The notes beneath the pieces were generated by a model. That model did no database searches, was not told where the DNA came from, and worked only from the letters and a program-made list of their open reading frames with translations. DNA of 54,277 bases from a bacterium (GTDB lineage Bacteria; Bacillota; Clostridia; Lachnospirales; Lachnospiraceae): the NCBI GenBank assembly GCA_030539165.1, contig JAUNSO010000018.1, forward strand, positions 1-54,277, given 5' to 3'. Positions 44,175 through 53,091 of this stretch are shown piece after piece. How positions within the stretch are numbered: position 1 is the stretch's first letter; each line of letters starts with the position of its first letter. A program made the position numbers and the translations under genes.

Positions 44175-45311
44175 TTAAAATAACTGAATCAAACGAAATA
44201 CCTGCTCAGCTGTCAGCATGATATTGTTTTCTGCCGTATCCCGTTCCATGGCTTCCTCTACGGTCATCGGACTGCGCAGAATCGGAAAGTAAGCATCGAT
44301 TCCCGCCTGATTGCAGGCTGCTGCATCTTCTGTAGCGGCTCCACAAAAGGCAATGACCTTCTTGCCATACTGTTTTGCCAGCTTGGCAACTCCGATCGGT
44401 GCCTTGCCCATCGCAGTCTGAGCATCCAGTCTGCCCTCGCCTGTAATGACAAGATCTGTTTCTTTGATTTCCTTTTCCAGATCGATTGTATCCAGAATAA
44501 TAGAGATCCCCGGTTCCAGTTTGCCCTGCAGGAAGGTCACAAACGCATAGCCCAGTCCGCCTGCCGCGCCGCTGCCGGGAACATTGATATTATCCAGCTT
44601 TAAACGTTTCTTGATTACATCAGCATAATTCTTCAGACCCGCATCCAGCTGCTCTACCATCTGCGGTGTCGCACCCTTCTGTGGTCCGTATACATGTGCA
44701 GCACCAAGCGGTCCGCACAACGGATTCTCAACATCGCATGCAATACGGAATGTGCATTCCTTCAATTCCGGCACCAGACCAGAGACATCTACATCTGCGA
44801 CACGCAGCATATCCAGTCCATAGGGGCCCAGATTACCACCATCTTCATTGAAGAATTTAACCCCCATTGCCTCCAGCATGCCCATACCGCCGTCATTTGT
44901 TGCACTGCCGCCGATTCCGATGATAAAATCGCGGCATCCGCGTTTCACTGCATCTAATATCATTTCTCCGACTCCATAGGTCGTTGTGTTTTTGGGATTA
45001 CGCTTTTGTTCAGCCACCATGGTAATTCCGGCTGCTGCAGCCATCTCCATAACAGCCAGCTTTTTACTCTCGATCATTCCGTAGACTGCATCTGTCTTCT
45101 CGCCGAGTGCATCTGTAACATTTACGGTGACAAGCTCGCCTCCCATGCCGGAAACCAGTGCCTCTACCGTGCCTTCTCCGCCATCTGCCAGCGGTTTTAC
45201 AGTGATATCTGCATCCTTATATACCTTTTTGATGCCCTGCTGAATCGCAGCTCCTGCATCCAGTGATGACAGGCTTCCTTTCAGCGAATCGATCGCGACC
45301 AATATTTTCAT
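44175..45311 (-). CDS. glycerate kinase (GlxK/GarK type)
   Basis: A 378-residue kinase of the glycerate kinase type 1 family, which phosphorylates D-glycerate, commonly at the 2-position. The start MKILVAIDSLKGSLSSLDAG, the block KPLADGGEGTVEALV, GIGGSATNDGGMGMLEAMG and GSGAAGGLGYAF are diagnostic. It stands alone upstream of the Trp T-box. A link to the FkbH-type acylation unit (glyceryl groups) is tempting but the genes are 38 kb apart and nothing ties them directly. It probably serves serine or sugar-acid breakdown. Confidence 0.94.
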   Translation of the reverse strand: MKILVAIDSLKGSLSSLDAGAAIQQGIKKVYKDADITVKPLADGGEGTVEALVSGMGGELVTVNVTDALGEKTDAVYGMIESKKLAVMEMAAAAGITMVAEQKRNPKNTTTYGVGEMILDAVKRGCRDFIIGIGGSATNDGGMGMLEAMGVKFFNEDGGNLGPYGLDMLRVADVDVSGLVPELKECTFRIACDVENPLCGPLGAAHVYGPQKGATPQMVEQLDAGLKNYADVIKKRLKLDNINVPGSGAAGGLGYAFVTFLQGKLEPGISIILDTIDLEKEIKETDLVITGEGRLDAQTAMGKAPIGVAKLAKQYGKKVIAFCGAATEDAAACNQAGIDAYFPILRSPMTVEEAMERDTAENNIMLTAEQVFRLIQLF

Positions 45312-45504
45312 ACATTACCTCACATTTGTTATAAATTTTACGAGTTTCTATTATCATACTAGCTGATTTTGCCGATATATACAAGGTGAAAGATTGTCTT
45401 ATTTTGCGTACATTTCTATTTTAGACTTTCTGACACGGTATCTGTCTCCCCACGGATGGTGGAGATCAACTCTGGTTTCATGCGCGAGAAAGGATGTGAG
45501 CAGC

Positions 45505-46737
45505 ATGATGATTAATTCGAGCAATATTTCTATGGGCTCGTCTCGGAACTATTCAAAGGAAACCTCAGCATCAGTCAGCATTACACGAGGAACTGTATCA
45601 GGATTACGGCTTCTCGGAAGTGGAAATACTACAGGTTCGACAATCAAAGCGAACAATGGCGTCTCCATGACGATTTCTGAGGAATCTAAGCAAATGATGG
45701 CCAGGCTCCGACAGATGAAGCGTGACCAGCAAAAACAGGAGCGTTATCAGCTCGCCACCCAGTCAAACAAAGTCAATACTAACGGTGTATCCGGAGAAAA
45801 ATCTGAGGACGAGATCATGATTGAGACCCTGAAGCGGATTTTGGAAACTCTGAATAAGGTAAAGCAATCCTTTACCAAGGGCAGAATGCCAATCACCAAG
45901 GGACAGTTTGATATGTATGACTTTTCAAAGAAAATGTCAAAGGATCTGGATTCTTTCTTTTCCGGATACAGCAGTCAGGGTTCAATGAGTACCGGACTCT
46001 CTCTGAGTAATACTTACATGGAAAACTCGCAGGTGAATCTGTCAGACGGACGAGGTGTCAATGGTATCTGGGTAAAACAGACGGTTGCATCCAGTTTCAT
46101 GTCCGAGGAGGAAAACACGGCATTTACAAGTGTGGGCAATGTCACGACGGCAGATGGCAGGTCGATTGATTTTGGGATCACACTGGAGATGTCGAGAAGC
46201 TACATGGAACAGAATGAATATTTGCAGGAGGAAGCCGGCTACATCTTTACAGATCCGCTTGTGATCAATCTGGACAGTAATGTTGCTTCTGTCAGTGATC
46301 AGAAGTTTCTCTTTGATATTGATGCGGACGGTCATGAAGACAATATTTCATTTGTAGATGGCGGCAGCGGTTTTCTGGCACTTGATAAAAATGGGGATGG
46401 TAAGATCAATGACGGGAATGAGCTGTTCGGTACGAAATCGGGAGATGGGTTTAAGGATCTGGCGGCTTATGACAAGGACGGAAATGGATGGATCGATGAA
46501 GCAGATGATGTGTTCAAGGATCTGAAGATCTGGACAAAGGATCAGGATGGGAATGACAGGCTGCTGAATCTAAAGGAGGCAGGTGTCGGTGCTCTGTTTC
46601 TGGGGAATGTGTCGACACAGTTTTCCTTGAATAATCAGGAGACGAATGAGACAAATGGAGTGATTCGGTCTACGGGAGTTTATTTGAGGGAAAGTGGGGA
46701 GGTTGGAACGCTGCAGCATGTGGATTTGGCGGTGTAG
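45505..46737 (+). CDS. unknown protein with EF-hand-like calcium-binding repeats
   Basis: A 410-residue protein with no signal peptide or membrane segment. The N-terminal 60 residues are Ser/Thr/Asn-rich, residues 55-125 are helical and Lys/Glu/Gln-rich, and the C-terminal 150 residues hold three Asp/Asn loops of EF-hand type: DIDADGHEDN, LDKNGDGKINDGNELFG and YDKDGNGWIDEADDVF, followed by a third half. The pair resembles calcium loops in RTX/dockerin-like proteins. The start at 45505 follows AAAGG by 10 bases; an upstream frame open to 45394 lacks a ribosome site. Export by a non-classical route or a cytoplasmic role cannot be told apart. Confidence 0.6.
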   Translation: MMINSSNISMGSSRNYSKETSASVSITRGTVSGLRLLGSGNTTGSTIKANNGVSMTISEESKQMMARLRQMKRDQQKQERYQLATQSNKVNTNGVSGEKSEDEIMIETLKRILETLNKVKQSFTKGRMPITKGQFDMYDFSKKMSKDLDSFFSGYSSQGSMSTGLSLSNTYMENSQVNLSDGRGVNGIWVKQTVASSFMSEEENTAFTSVGNVTTADGRSIDFGITLEMSRSYMEQNEYLQEEAGYIFTDPLVINLDSNVASVSDQKFLFDIDADGHEDNISFVDGGSGFLALDKNGDGKINDGNELFGTKSGDGFKDLAAYDKDGNGWIDEADDVFKDLKIWTKDQDGNDRLLNLKEAGVGALFLGNVSTQFSLNNQETNETNGVIRSTGVYLRESGEVGTLQHVDLAV

Positions 46738-46771
46738 AGCAAGTTCCGGAGAGATAAAAGCAGGCTGAGTG

Positions 46772-46936
46772 GAGTGCGGACAATAGCGGGCATAATGGTA
46801 TGTTGCCTCGACGCGTCGTCCCCTTCAACCTATATACAAAAATAAGTAGGAGACTGGCTCCTACTTATTTTATAGTTTTCAGGCTCCTTTGGCTTGACCT
46901 CGGAACATACCATTATGCCCGCTATTGTCCGTACTC
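46772..46936. repeat. 165-bp element with 33-bp inverted repeats and internal hairpin
   Basis: Positions 46772-46804 and 46904-46936 are reverse complements over 33 bases with one mismatch. Between them lies about 99 bp including a 14-bp hairpin with A and T tracts (46839-46871). The layout fits either a MITE or an invertible segment. No recombinase or transposase gene is near. It lies between the EF-hand protein and the flavin reductase-rubredoxin genes. Confidence 0.7.
46839..46871. terminator. bidirectional terminator inside the inverted-repeat element
   Basis: AAAATAAGTAGGAG (46839-46852) pairs perfectly with CTCCTACTTATTTT (46858-46871) around a 5-base loop. It should stop the EF-hand gene transcript and any leftward transcript. 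Confidence 0.75.
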
Positions 46937-47005
46937 TATCTGTTGTATTGGGATAGGGGGATGAATTTGCTTTGGCTGAGTTTGTTGATGGGTGGTGGGC
47001 TTGAC

Positions 47006-47023
47006 CAGGCTTTGCCTGTTTTT
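47006..47023 (+). terminator. small hairpin with T-tract
   Basis: CAGGC-TTT-GCCTG followed by TTTTT. The 5-bp stem is short, so it is a weak or secondary terminator upstream of the flavin reductase-rubredoxin promoter. Confidence 0.4.
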
Positions 47024-47060
47024 GATTTGATGGAATCCTATGGCTGATATTTTTTATTTG

Positions 47061-47089
47061 TTGACATGTATTGTATGGGATGATATGAT
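47061..47089 (+). promoter_or_regulatory. sigma-A promoter of the flavin reductase-rubredoxin gene
   Basis: TTGACA (47061-47066), a 17-base spacer and TATGAT (47084-47089). A 6-bp dyad (TAGTAA-TTG-TTACTA, 47105-47119) lies about 10 bases after the start point and could be an operator for a Fur/PerR-like or other repressor. Confidence 0.75.
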
Positions 47090-47208
47090 GTTTTTATATA
47101 ATAATAGTAATTGTTACTAATTATGTAGTGTTATTTTTCCTTTTTGAATTTCTTTCTTTCAATTGGGGATAATGGTTTGGGACGGGTGTGTCCGGGAAGG
47201 AGGATTTT

Positions 47209-47862
47209 ATGAATACGAATGTTTTGAGGAATTTGTCTTATGGGGTTTATGTGATTTCCACGCTGGATGGAGACAGAGCTACGGGGTGTGTCGCGAATAG
47301 TGTGATGCAGATTACTTCATCTCCGGTGACTGTAGCACTGAGTATGAATCATGACAATTTTACAAACGGGTGTATCCGGAAAACAGGGAGATTTGCAGTT
47401 TCTATCCTGTCTGTAGACAGTGATCCTTCTTTGATCGGAACATTTGGTTTCCAGTCAGGTAAGGATGTGGATAAGTTTGCTTCTGTGCCTTATGAGAGGA
47501 AGGAAGGACTTCCAGTCATTCCGGATTCCTGTGGATATATGGTATTCAAGGTAGTGGGTGAGACAGAGACCTCTTCACATACAATCTTTCTTGGAGAATT
47601 GATTGATGGGGATGTATTTGGATCAGCCGAAGCGATGACTTATGCTTATTATCACAAGGTTGTGAAGGGTAAGAGTCCTAAGAATGCACCTACTTATATT
47701 CCAGAGGAGGAGACTCCGGCTGCAGAGACCAGGACTGTCTGGAAGTGCACCGTGTGTGGTTATGAGTACGACGGAGAGATTCCGTTTGAGGAGCTGCCGG
47801 AGGATTATAAATGCCCTATCTGCGGACAGCCAAAGTCAGTATTTAGTAAGACTGAAAAGTAA
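47209..47862 (+). CDS. flavin reductase-rubredoxin fusion (high molecular weight rubredoxin type)
   Basis: A 217-residue protein. Residues 1-160 are a flavin reductase-like FMN-binding domain ([33 protein letters not shown] and [11 protein letters not shown]). Residues 172-217 are a rubredoxin with both iron sites: [13 protein letters not shown] and [13 protein letters not shown]. Such fusions (Hrb) pass electrons from NAD(P)H to flavodiiron proteins that reduce nitric oxide or oxygen in clostridia. The partner is not in the window. AAGGAGG lies 5 bases before the ATG at 47209. The gene is convergent with the MGMT-like gene, only 11 bases apart. Confidence 0.92.
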   Translation: MNTNVLRNLSYGVYVISTLDGDRATGCVANSVMQITSSPVTVALSMNHDNFTNGCIRKTGRFAVSILSVDSDPSLIGTFGFQSGKDVDKFASVPYERKEGLPVIPDSCGYMVFKVVGETETSSHTIFLGELIDGDVFGSAEAMTYAYYHKVVKGKSPKNAPTYIPEEETPAAETRTVWKCTVCGYEYDGEIPFEELPEDYKCPICGQPKSVFSKTEK

Positions 47863-47873
47863 GCCCTTAGAGG

Positions 47874-48194
47874 CTAGTCCATCCCATAGAATGGCGTGTC
47901 CCACTGGTATTTTTCCATAATGACATGGTTATCCTGGAATTCGACTCCGTCGGCTTCCAGAAGCTCACGTTGGACTCCTGCACCACCAAATGCGAAACCG
48001 GGCGCTACTCTGCCGTCCTTCGTCACAACACGATAGCAAGGAATCGCATCTCCATCCGGATTGACATGCAGTGCATAACCCACCACGCGTGACCATCGCT
48101 TATTTCCGGCCAGGGCGGCAACCTGACCATAGGTTGCCACCTGTCCTTTTGGTATTTGTTTGACTACCTCATAGATTTTATCAAATGTGTTCAT
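47874..48194 (-). CDS. MGMT-like alkyltransferase family protein
   Basis: A 106-residue protein with only the C-terminal DNA-binding and active-site domain of O6-alkylguanine-DNA alkyltransferases. The helix-turn-helix region (PKGQVATYGQVAALAGNKRWSRVVGYAL) with its arginine finger is present. The active-site box is IPCYRVV: the reactive Cys remains, but the usual His (PCHRV) is Tyr, so repair activity may be altered. It is not the Trp form of ATL proteins. It overlaps the ATPase gene upstream by four bases, so both are translated together. Confidence 0.85.
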   Translation of the reverse strand: MNTFDKIYEVVKQIPKGQVATYGQVAALAGNKRWSRVVGYALHVNPDGDAIPCYRVVTKDGRVAPGFAFGGAGVQRELLEADGVEFQDNHVIMEKYQWDTPFYGMD

Positions 48195-49303
48195 TGTTCT
48201 CTCCTGATTTTTGTTAAAACTTCATTTAATTTCTCTGAAACTCCTGTGAAATTCATATTTTTTACGTAGTAGCTTTCCAGCTCATCATGTGCCTTTTTGG
48301 CAGATTTCAACTGCGTAACAGCATACGAAATGAGTTCGTCAAAGTTCTGATCCTGTAAGGTATGCTCCTGTATTATGTCAGAGGCATGATAGGAATTGCG
48401 CAGTTCGGCAGAATCCTTTAACTCCATATCTCCCGTAAACAGTAATTGATCTTCCGGGACATACAGATGCGACAGCAGCGTAGATCTCAGCGGATGATAC
48501 AGTGAAACTGTATTCCTGCCGCTGTTCATGATCTGTATCCGGAGTTCTCTCAATATCATGTCAATTTTTCGTTCATTATGCTCCAGAATCAAAGCTGTCC
48601 GTTCCCGTGGAAGTGCATCCAGATAGCTGACCAATCCCATGTGTGTATACGCCGTACAGAACAGATTACGATTCGTTCCGATATAGGGCTCATCTGCCTG
48701 CTGTATCGCATCATCCCGGAAAATGTATTCCTCCAGCAGTTTTCTTGTATATCTTTGTATCAAGATCGTTTCTCTTACTGTGATCATGGGCATTTCACTT
48801 TGTAAAAGTTCTCCCTTGATTATACCACGGTTTTCAACCTCTTCTGCAACCATTTTCAGCTCAGCCGCAGACTTGAGATAATGATAGCAATTGCGATAGC
48901 TCATGCTGATATGGGCATTGATGCGTTCGATTTCAGAAACAAACGGACTCATTGCCTTCTCATCCAGAAAGTCACCCAGACTGATCAGTGTGTCTCGCGC
49001 ACCCGGAAGCTCCGGATCATAGGAATGCGGCGCAGTGGCATCCATAATGCCGACACCGAGCTTCGGCACTGCCACGGCATCCAGACACTCAGGATCCCCG
49101 GAGCAGTAGAAATACTCGACATCATAGCCTGCCTGTTCCATCTCGGAACCGATGACCTTCATAAAACTGCTCTTTCCTACCCCGGGACCGCCTTTGATGA
49201 AGAACATTCTCTTTCTGTCCTGAGGTGGCAACACAAACGGGAAGAAACTCACAAACCCATTCGCTGTGTTTCCTCCCGCAAAATATCTTGTTATCTGACT
49301 CAT
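48191..49303 (-). CDS. P-loop ATPase of unknown function
   Basis: A 370-residue protein starting MSQITRYFAGGNTANGFVSFF. A Walker A loop is at about residues 37-44 (KGGPGVGKSSF) and a second conserved block is VEYFYCSGDPECLDAVAVPKLGVGIMDATAPHSYDPELPGA. This matches a clostridial ATPase family (PRK06851-like) as I recall it; it has two related halves in longer members and one here. Start at 49303 has GGGG 7 bases upstream. It overlaps the MGMT-like gene by four bases. Role unknown. Confidence 0.75.
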   Translation of the reverse strand: MSQITRYFAGGNTANGFVSFFPFVLPPQDRKRMFFIKGGPGVGKSSFMKVIGSEMEQAGYDVEYFYCSGDPECLDAVAVPKLGVGIMDATAPHSYDPELPGARDTLISLGDFLDEKAMSPFVSEIERINAHISMSYRNCYHYLKSAAELKMVAEEVENRGIIKGELLQSEMPMITVRETILIQRYTRKLLEEYIFRDDAIQQADEPYIGTNRNLFCTAYTHMGLVSYLDALPRERTALILEHNERKIDMILRELRIQIMNSGRNTVSLYHPLRSTLLSHLYVPEDQLLFTGDMELKDSAELRNSYHASDIIQEHTLQDQNFDELISYAVTQLKSAKKAHDELESYYVKNMNFTGVSEKLNEVLTKIRREQ

Positions 49304-49415
49304 GCTCATTCCCCTTATACATCTGATATGATTCGTTTTCCACCACACTGTCTGTAACAGAAGATGGATATTCACTAATCTATGTATTTTTTCGGAATTC
49401 TATGCATGTTTTGTT

Positions 49416-49784
49416 CTACATTGCAATCTGATACTCTACCGTTCCATACTCTCCAAATCCACTCAATGCTTCCAACTGGCTGATCAGCTGCTGCTTTTGG
49501 GCAATATCTGCCTGACTGAGACGGGCATGGTAGATTTCAATTGTATAATAACGATTTTCATCGGCATCAATGATCTTAGTCATATTGACTCCGCTGTTAC
49601 TGTAATGATTCTGTGCCAGTACCGCCTTGATCTCTGTCAGATATTCCGCTTCCATCGTCTCGTATGCATTCACGGTCGGATGCTCCGGCTTCTGCTCCTT
49701 GCCTGATACTGTTCTTGTGGTAAACCCTATGATCAATGCAAATCCAATAACCGCTGCGCAAACCTTAATCAATCTCTTCTTCAT
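49416..49784 (-). CDS. small exported or membrane-anchored protein, function unknown
   Basis: A 122-residue protein with a signal-like N-terminus (MKKRLIKVCAAVIGFALIIGFTT) and a soluble outside part of about 95 residues, helical at both ends with a TKIIDADENRYYTIEIYHARLSQADIAQ core. No lipobox is seen. GGAGGG lies 7 bases before the ATG at 49784. It lies between the DUF3048 gene and the ATPase gene with over 100 bases on each side, so it is probably transcribed alone. No family recognised. Confidence 0.65.
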   Translation of the reverse strand: MKKRLIKVCAAVIGFALIIGFTTRTVSGKEQKPEHPTVNAYETMEAEYLTEIKAVLAQNHYSNSGVNMTKIIDADENRYYTIEIYHARLSQADIAQKQQLISQLEALSGFGEYGTVEYQIAM

Positions 49785-49923
49785 CTCAATGCCCTCCGCT
49801 TCATCCAATCAGATCAGATACTATGTTTTCTGTTCCATGATTCGATTATCGCACAGGACGTGTCCGATTTATCGTACTTGATATTGCCGTCATGATTTTA
49901 TTTAAGTGGCGCCATGATTCTTT

Positions 49924-51774
49924 TTATTTGAAGATGACATCCTTTCCATCCTGAGCAATGGCAATATAAGTCTTGCCTGTATTGAACTGGACAACGCGAC
50001 CATTGTCATCATAATAAACCGTAGGCGTGTAATCACCGGTTTTCTTCCAAGTAATATGGATGCATTTCCCCTTTGTAAAGTAATAGCCATCCTGCGTCGC
50101 ATCTATCACATTAAAGCTCAAATACCCCTTTTTATCGAGCTGCTTCCATGTCGTATTCTGGATAATCACATTTGTAAATGCAATCTGCTTGCCGGTGATG
50201 GCATCTACCTGTGCCTTGCCATGGATATTTTTATAATATAGTCCGTCTGCCGCATGATAGGTCAACGCACTCTTGGTGTAAGTGAACACCTGTGACAAAT
50301 CAATGCTGTTTGCAGTCTTTGCATTGCTGCCGTAGCCGGACAGATCATTTGTCCCTGTTGAAAATGTAAAATGCTTCGGGTTGTAGTATCCGCTTCTGAG
50401 GCTCGTCTGATACCCAAGCTGGGAACAGGCTTTCTGAATACCAGAAGCAGAAATGTATGCATTATGCGGTGCGACTCTGTCCGAGGTGCGGAAGAAAAAT
50501 CCAGCTCCCGGAGCCTTACCGCCGGTTCCATACTCATAGGTGCCGGATAGATTATTCATATCCGCTGCGTCAATCGTACCCTTCATATAGCCGACTCCGC
50601 CAAAATGAATCAGGATCGGATCCCATTCCTTGGCTAACGGAATATAGTACAGACGGCAGCTTCTAAGATTACCGATGCGGGACATCCCTGTCCAGTCCGG
50701 AATAATCGCCATTTGTCTTGAAATGCTGCCCTCCTCCATGATCTCATAGAGGATATCTGCCTGACCGATTCCGTAGGACGGCTGGGCTGCCTGATCCGTC
50801 GGCATCATCACTGCCAGTGGACGCAGGTTCGCTGCCGCACTGCTGATTGCTTCATTTGTATAGACACTGCGGCTTTGTGTCTCGTTATAAACTCCGGTTG
50901 TAAGCTTGGCTGTCGGTGCTGCCACTGCTGCTGTTCCTGTATCTGCTGATGATGCATAGTGATTCAGGTATCTTCCATAGTAATTAGCTGTGCTGTAGCT
51001 ATATTTTCCTACCGGCGCAGGTTTATTCGCGCCCAGCGAGGCATAGGCAGAGGAAGCGAGTTTTTGTGACAGAACAGCTGCATCTGTCTGTAATATGTAT
51101 GCATTTACATCAAAGGCAGCATTTCCTCTGCGGCCCTCCGTAATGCCATGCTCCACAAAATGGCGCAGCAGCTCAGGGGGATTGTTGCCAATCGAAGCCT
51201 GCAGATCTGCATTGTTTGTATAATAGTACGCTGCATCAAAAACGGTGGAATAATCTCTTCCGTTATAGGTAGTTGCTGTTACCGTTGCCGCCGGGCGGTT
51301 CAACAGATACGGATTATTCAGGCAGTCTGCCAGTACATTATAGAAGGAGTCCGGTGTACCGCCCTTTTTACCCAGATATTCTGCCGCGTAGGAAGCCAGC
51401 GTATTATAATCCATCGTATAACCGTTATCCAGGAGCATTTCCAGATTGCGATAGGCGTTCTTGGCCAGATTTAGTGAAATAGAGCTGCTGCCCAGTTCAC
51501 TTTTATCGGCAAAGTTCCAATAGTAGGTTTCTACCTCTGTCAGATAAACCGGCGACCATGTCTCTCCATCGCTCTCGCCAAGCATACTCTGCATCTGTGC
51601 CTTTGTCGTAAAGGATGCATTTCTGACTGCTGCCTGTGCAGAGAAGCTCATACACGGTAATATGACACTGCCTGCTATGAGCACGGCTATGATAATGGAT
51701 TCTATCATCCGTCTGTATCGCAATCTCCAGCCTTCTTCATGAATGATCACTGCTTTATGATATACCTGCTTCAT
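49924..51774 (-). CDS. exported DUF3048 (YerB-like) protein with N-terminal FDAAYY/EGR module
   Basis: A 616-residue exported protein. Signal peptide or anchor at about residues 22-47 (MIESIIIAVLIAGSVILPCMSF). Residues 60-260 include the VFDAAYYYTNNADLQASIG...HGITEGRRGNAAFDVNAYI module (about 178-225), seen in some secreted proteins of other bacteria. Residues 318-616 are the DUF3048 domain (RPLAVMMPTDQAAQPSYGIGQADILYE, SRIGNLRSCRLYYIPLA). The domain function is unknown; YerB is a surface lipoprotein in Bacillus. AAGGGG precedes the ATG. It is 50 bases after the sce7726 gene. Confidence 0.8.
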   Translation of the reverse strand: MKQVYHKAVIIHEEGWRLRYRRMIESIIIAVLIAGSVILPCMSFSAQAAVRNASFTTKAQMQSMLGESDGETWSPVYLTEVETYYWNFADKSELGSSSISLNLAKNAYRNLEMLLDNGYTMDYNTLASYAAEYLGKKGGTPDSFYNVLADCLNNPYLLNRPAATVTATTYNGRDYSTVFDAAYYYTNNADLQASIGNNPPELLRHFVEHGITEGRRGNAAFDVNAYILQTDAAVLSQKLASSAYASLGANKPAPVGKYSYSTANYYGRYLNHYASSADTGTAAVAAPTAKLTTGVYNETQSRSVYTNEAISSAAANLRPLAVMMPTDQAAQPSYGIGQADILYEIMEEGSISRQMAIIPDWTGMSRIGNLRSCRLYYIPLAKEWDPILIHFGGVGYMKGTIDAADMNNLSGTYEYGTGGKAPGAGFFFRTSDRVAPHNAYISASGIQKACSQLGYQTSLRSGYYNPKHFTFSTGTNDLSGYGSNAKTANSIDLSQVFTYTKSALTYHAADGLYYKNIHGKAQVDAITGKQIAFTNVIIQNTTWKQLDKKGYLSFNVIDATQDGYYFTKGKCIHITWKKTGDYTPTVYYDDNGRVVQFNTGKTYIAIAQDGKDVIFK

Positions 51775-51823
51775 GATTACACCCCTTCTCCCATCAGCTG
51801 TTTGCTCAGTATGATCGTCCGTT

Positions 51824-52441
51824 CTACTCCTCTTCGTCTGTTTCTTCATAGATAGAGTAATCACGTTCCATCATCATTTCAAATAGCTCGCTTTTTAATT
51901 CCTGCTTGTCCATATTGTCCAGCAGCAGTCGCCGGATTTTGCTCTTATTTCTGCTGCTGTAGCCTCTGATCTTATGACGCTTCATAATATCGATCAGTTC
52001 ATTTCTCCAAAGGAACTTCAGCTGATTCTGAAGCCGTACCTTCGGGCTGACAGCTGCCTCACGTTCAATCGTCAGCTTTAATGCACCATTTTGTTCTGAA
52101 ATGCAGTAGATACCCCAGAACTCCGGCAGTACCTCCGCTGCCTTGTTGATATATTTTGCCCCTGTTACGAGATAATTGTAATCGCAGAATCTGCTGTAGT
52201 CTCTGACCTGATGCTCTAAACGTTCCAGTGAGTCTCTGTCACTTTTGATCTCAAATCCGATAATCCCGCGTTCCGGTGCAAACATCACTGCATCTGCCCT
52301 GCATTTTCTGCACAGGACAAACTCCTCCATGATCCGCATCCGCTCGCCTGACATCTCAAACATCTCAAACAATACCGGCCGCATATCCTGATCCAGCAAT
52401 TTCGGATGTCGTTTTTTCTCTTGTTTCTCTGCCGTATTCAT
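51824..52441 (-). CDS. sce7726 family protein (nuclease-like fold)
   Basis: A 205-residue basic protein. RADAVMFAPERGIIGFEIKSDRDSLERLEHQVRDYSRFCDYNYLV shows the D...ExK layout of PD-(D/E)XK nucleases, with Asp in ADAVM and EIK next. A helical C-terminal half follows (SSRNKSKIRRLLLDNMDKQELKSELFEMMMERD). The family name is sce7726; its job is unknown but the fold suggests nucleic acid cutting or a decayed restriction-like role. It lies 50 bases before the DUF3048 gene. Confidence 0.7.
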   Translation of the reverse strand: MNTAEKQEKKRHPKLLDQDMRPVLFEMFEMSGERMRIMEEFVLCRKCRADAVMFAPERGIIGFEIKSDRDSLERLEHQVRDYSRFCDYNYLVTGAKYINKAAEVLPEFWGIYCISEQNGALKLTIEREAAVSPKVRLQNQLKFLWRNELIDIMKRHKIRGYSSRNKSKIRRLLLDNMDKQELKSELFEMMMERDYSIYEETDEEE

Positions 52442-52505
52442 GGCATTTTGTCACTCCCTGCTGTATGATCTTGGCGCCAGTTTGTGGATCTTCAACACCC
52501 TGCTA

Positions 52506-53042
52506 TCAGTCCCGACTGCAGTCTGCCCAGTATACCTCCACGGTTTTCCCGGTATCATCCATAAATGTGCGCTCCAGATGTCCGCCGCATTTCAGTATCG
52601 TTTTTCTGGAACCGACATTATCACTGTAGCACGCGATCATCACACGTTCAATCCCTAATATTGCACAATATGCAAGCGTCTGCTCCAGCATCTGAGTGGC
52701 ATATCCCTTCCGCCGCTCGGTCGGGCGCACTCCATAGCCAATATGTCCGCCTTTATCCCGTAGAAAATCATTGAGTGTATGTCGGATGTCTACCATCCCC
52801 ACAATCCTGCGGTCGCTTTCCCGCACTGCAAAAAAGGTGGATGATACCACCCAGTCCTTCTGCACAGTCTTCTCATCCGAATTCCTGCGAATCTGCTCCA
52901 GCCACTCTACATAGGAAGGTGCCTGATGCAGTAAGGAACTGCCATGCAGATAATCCTCCCCATATTTCTGATGCTCTTCAATATAATCAAGCGCTTCTCG
53001 CGCCGGAATCTCACTGGGTGCAACTAAAATAATATCATTCAT
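52506..53042 (-). CDS. GNAT family N-acetyltransferase
   Basis: A 178-residue acetyltransferase. The acetyl-CoA site is GVRPTERRKGYATQMLEQTLAYC (about residues 104-126), after the typical FAVRESDRRIVGMVDIRHTL strand pair; IERVMIACYSDNVGSRKTILKCGG follows. GAGGA precedes the ATG at 53042. Substrate unknown. It lies 50 bases after the ABC ATPase gene ends, likely co-transcribed with it. Confidence 0.88.
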   Translation of the reverse strand: MNDIILVAPSEIPAREALDYIEEHQKYGEDYLHGSSLLHQAPSYVEWLEQIRRNSDEKTVQKDWVVSSTFFAVRESDRRIVGMVDIRHTLNDFLRDKGGHIGYGVRPTERRKGYATQMLEQTLAYCAILGIERVMIACYSDNVGSRKTILKCGGHLERTFMDDTGKTVEVYWADCSRD

Positions 53043-53091
53043 GCTTTTGTCCTCATGACAAGATCCATAAATTACTTTTGGGTATGACTGC

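Noticed and set aside
46772..46936. Insertion sequence
   Set aside because: Too short, and no transposase frame is present.
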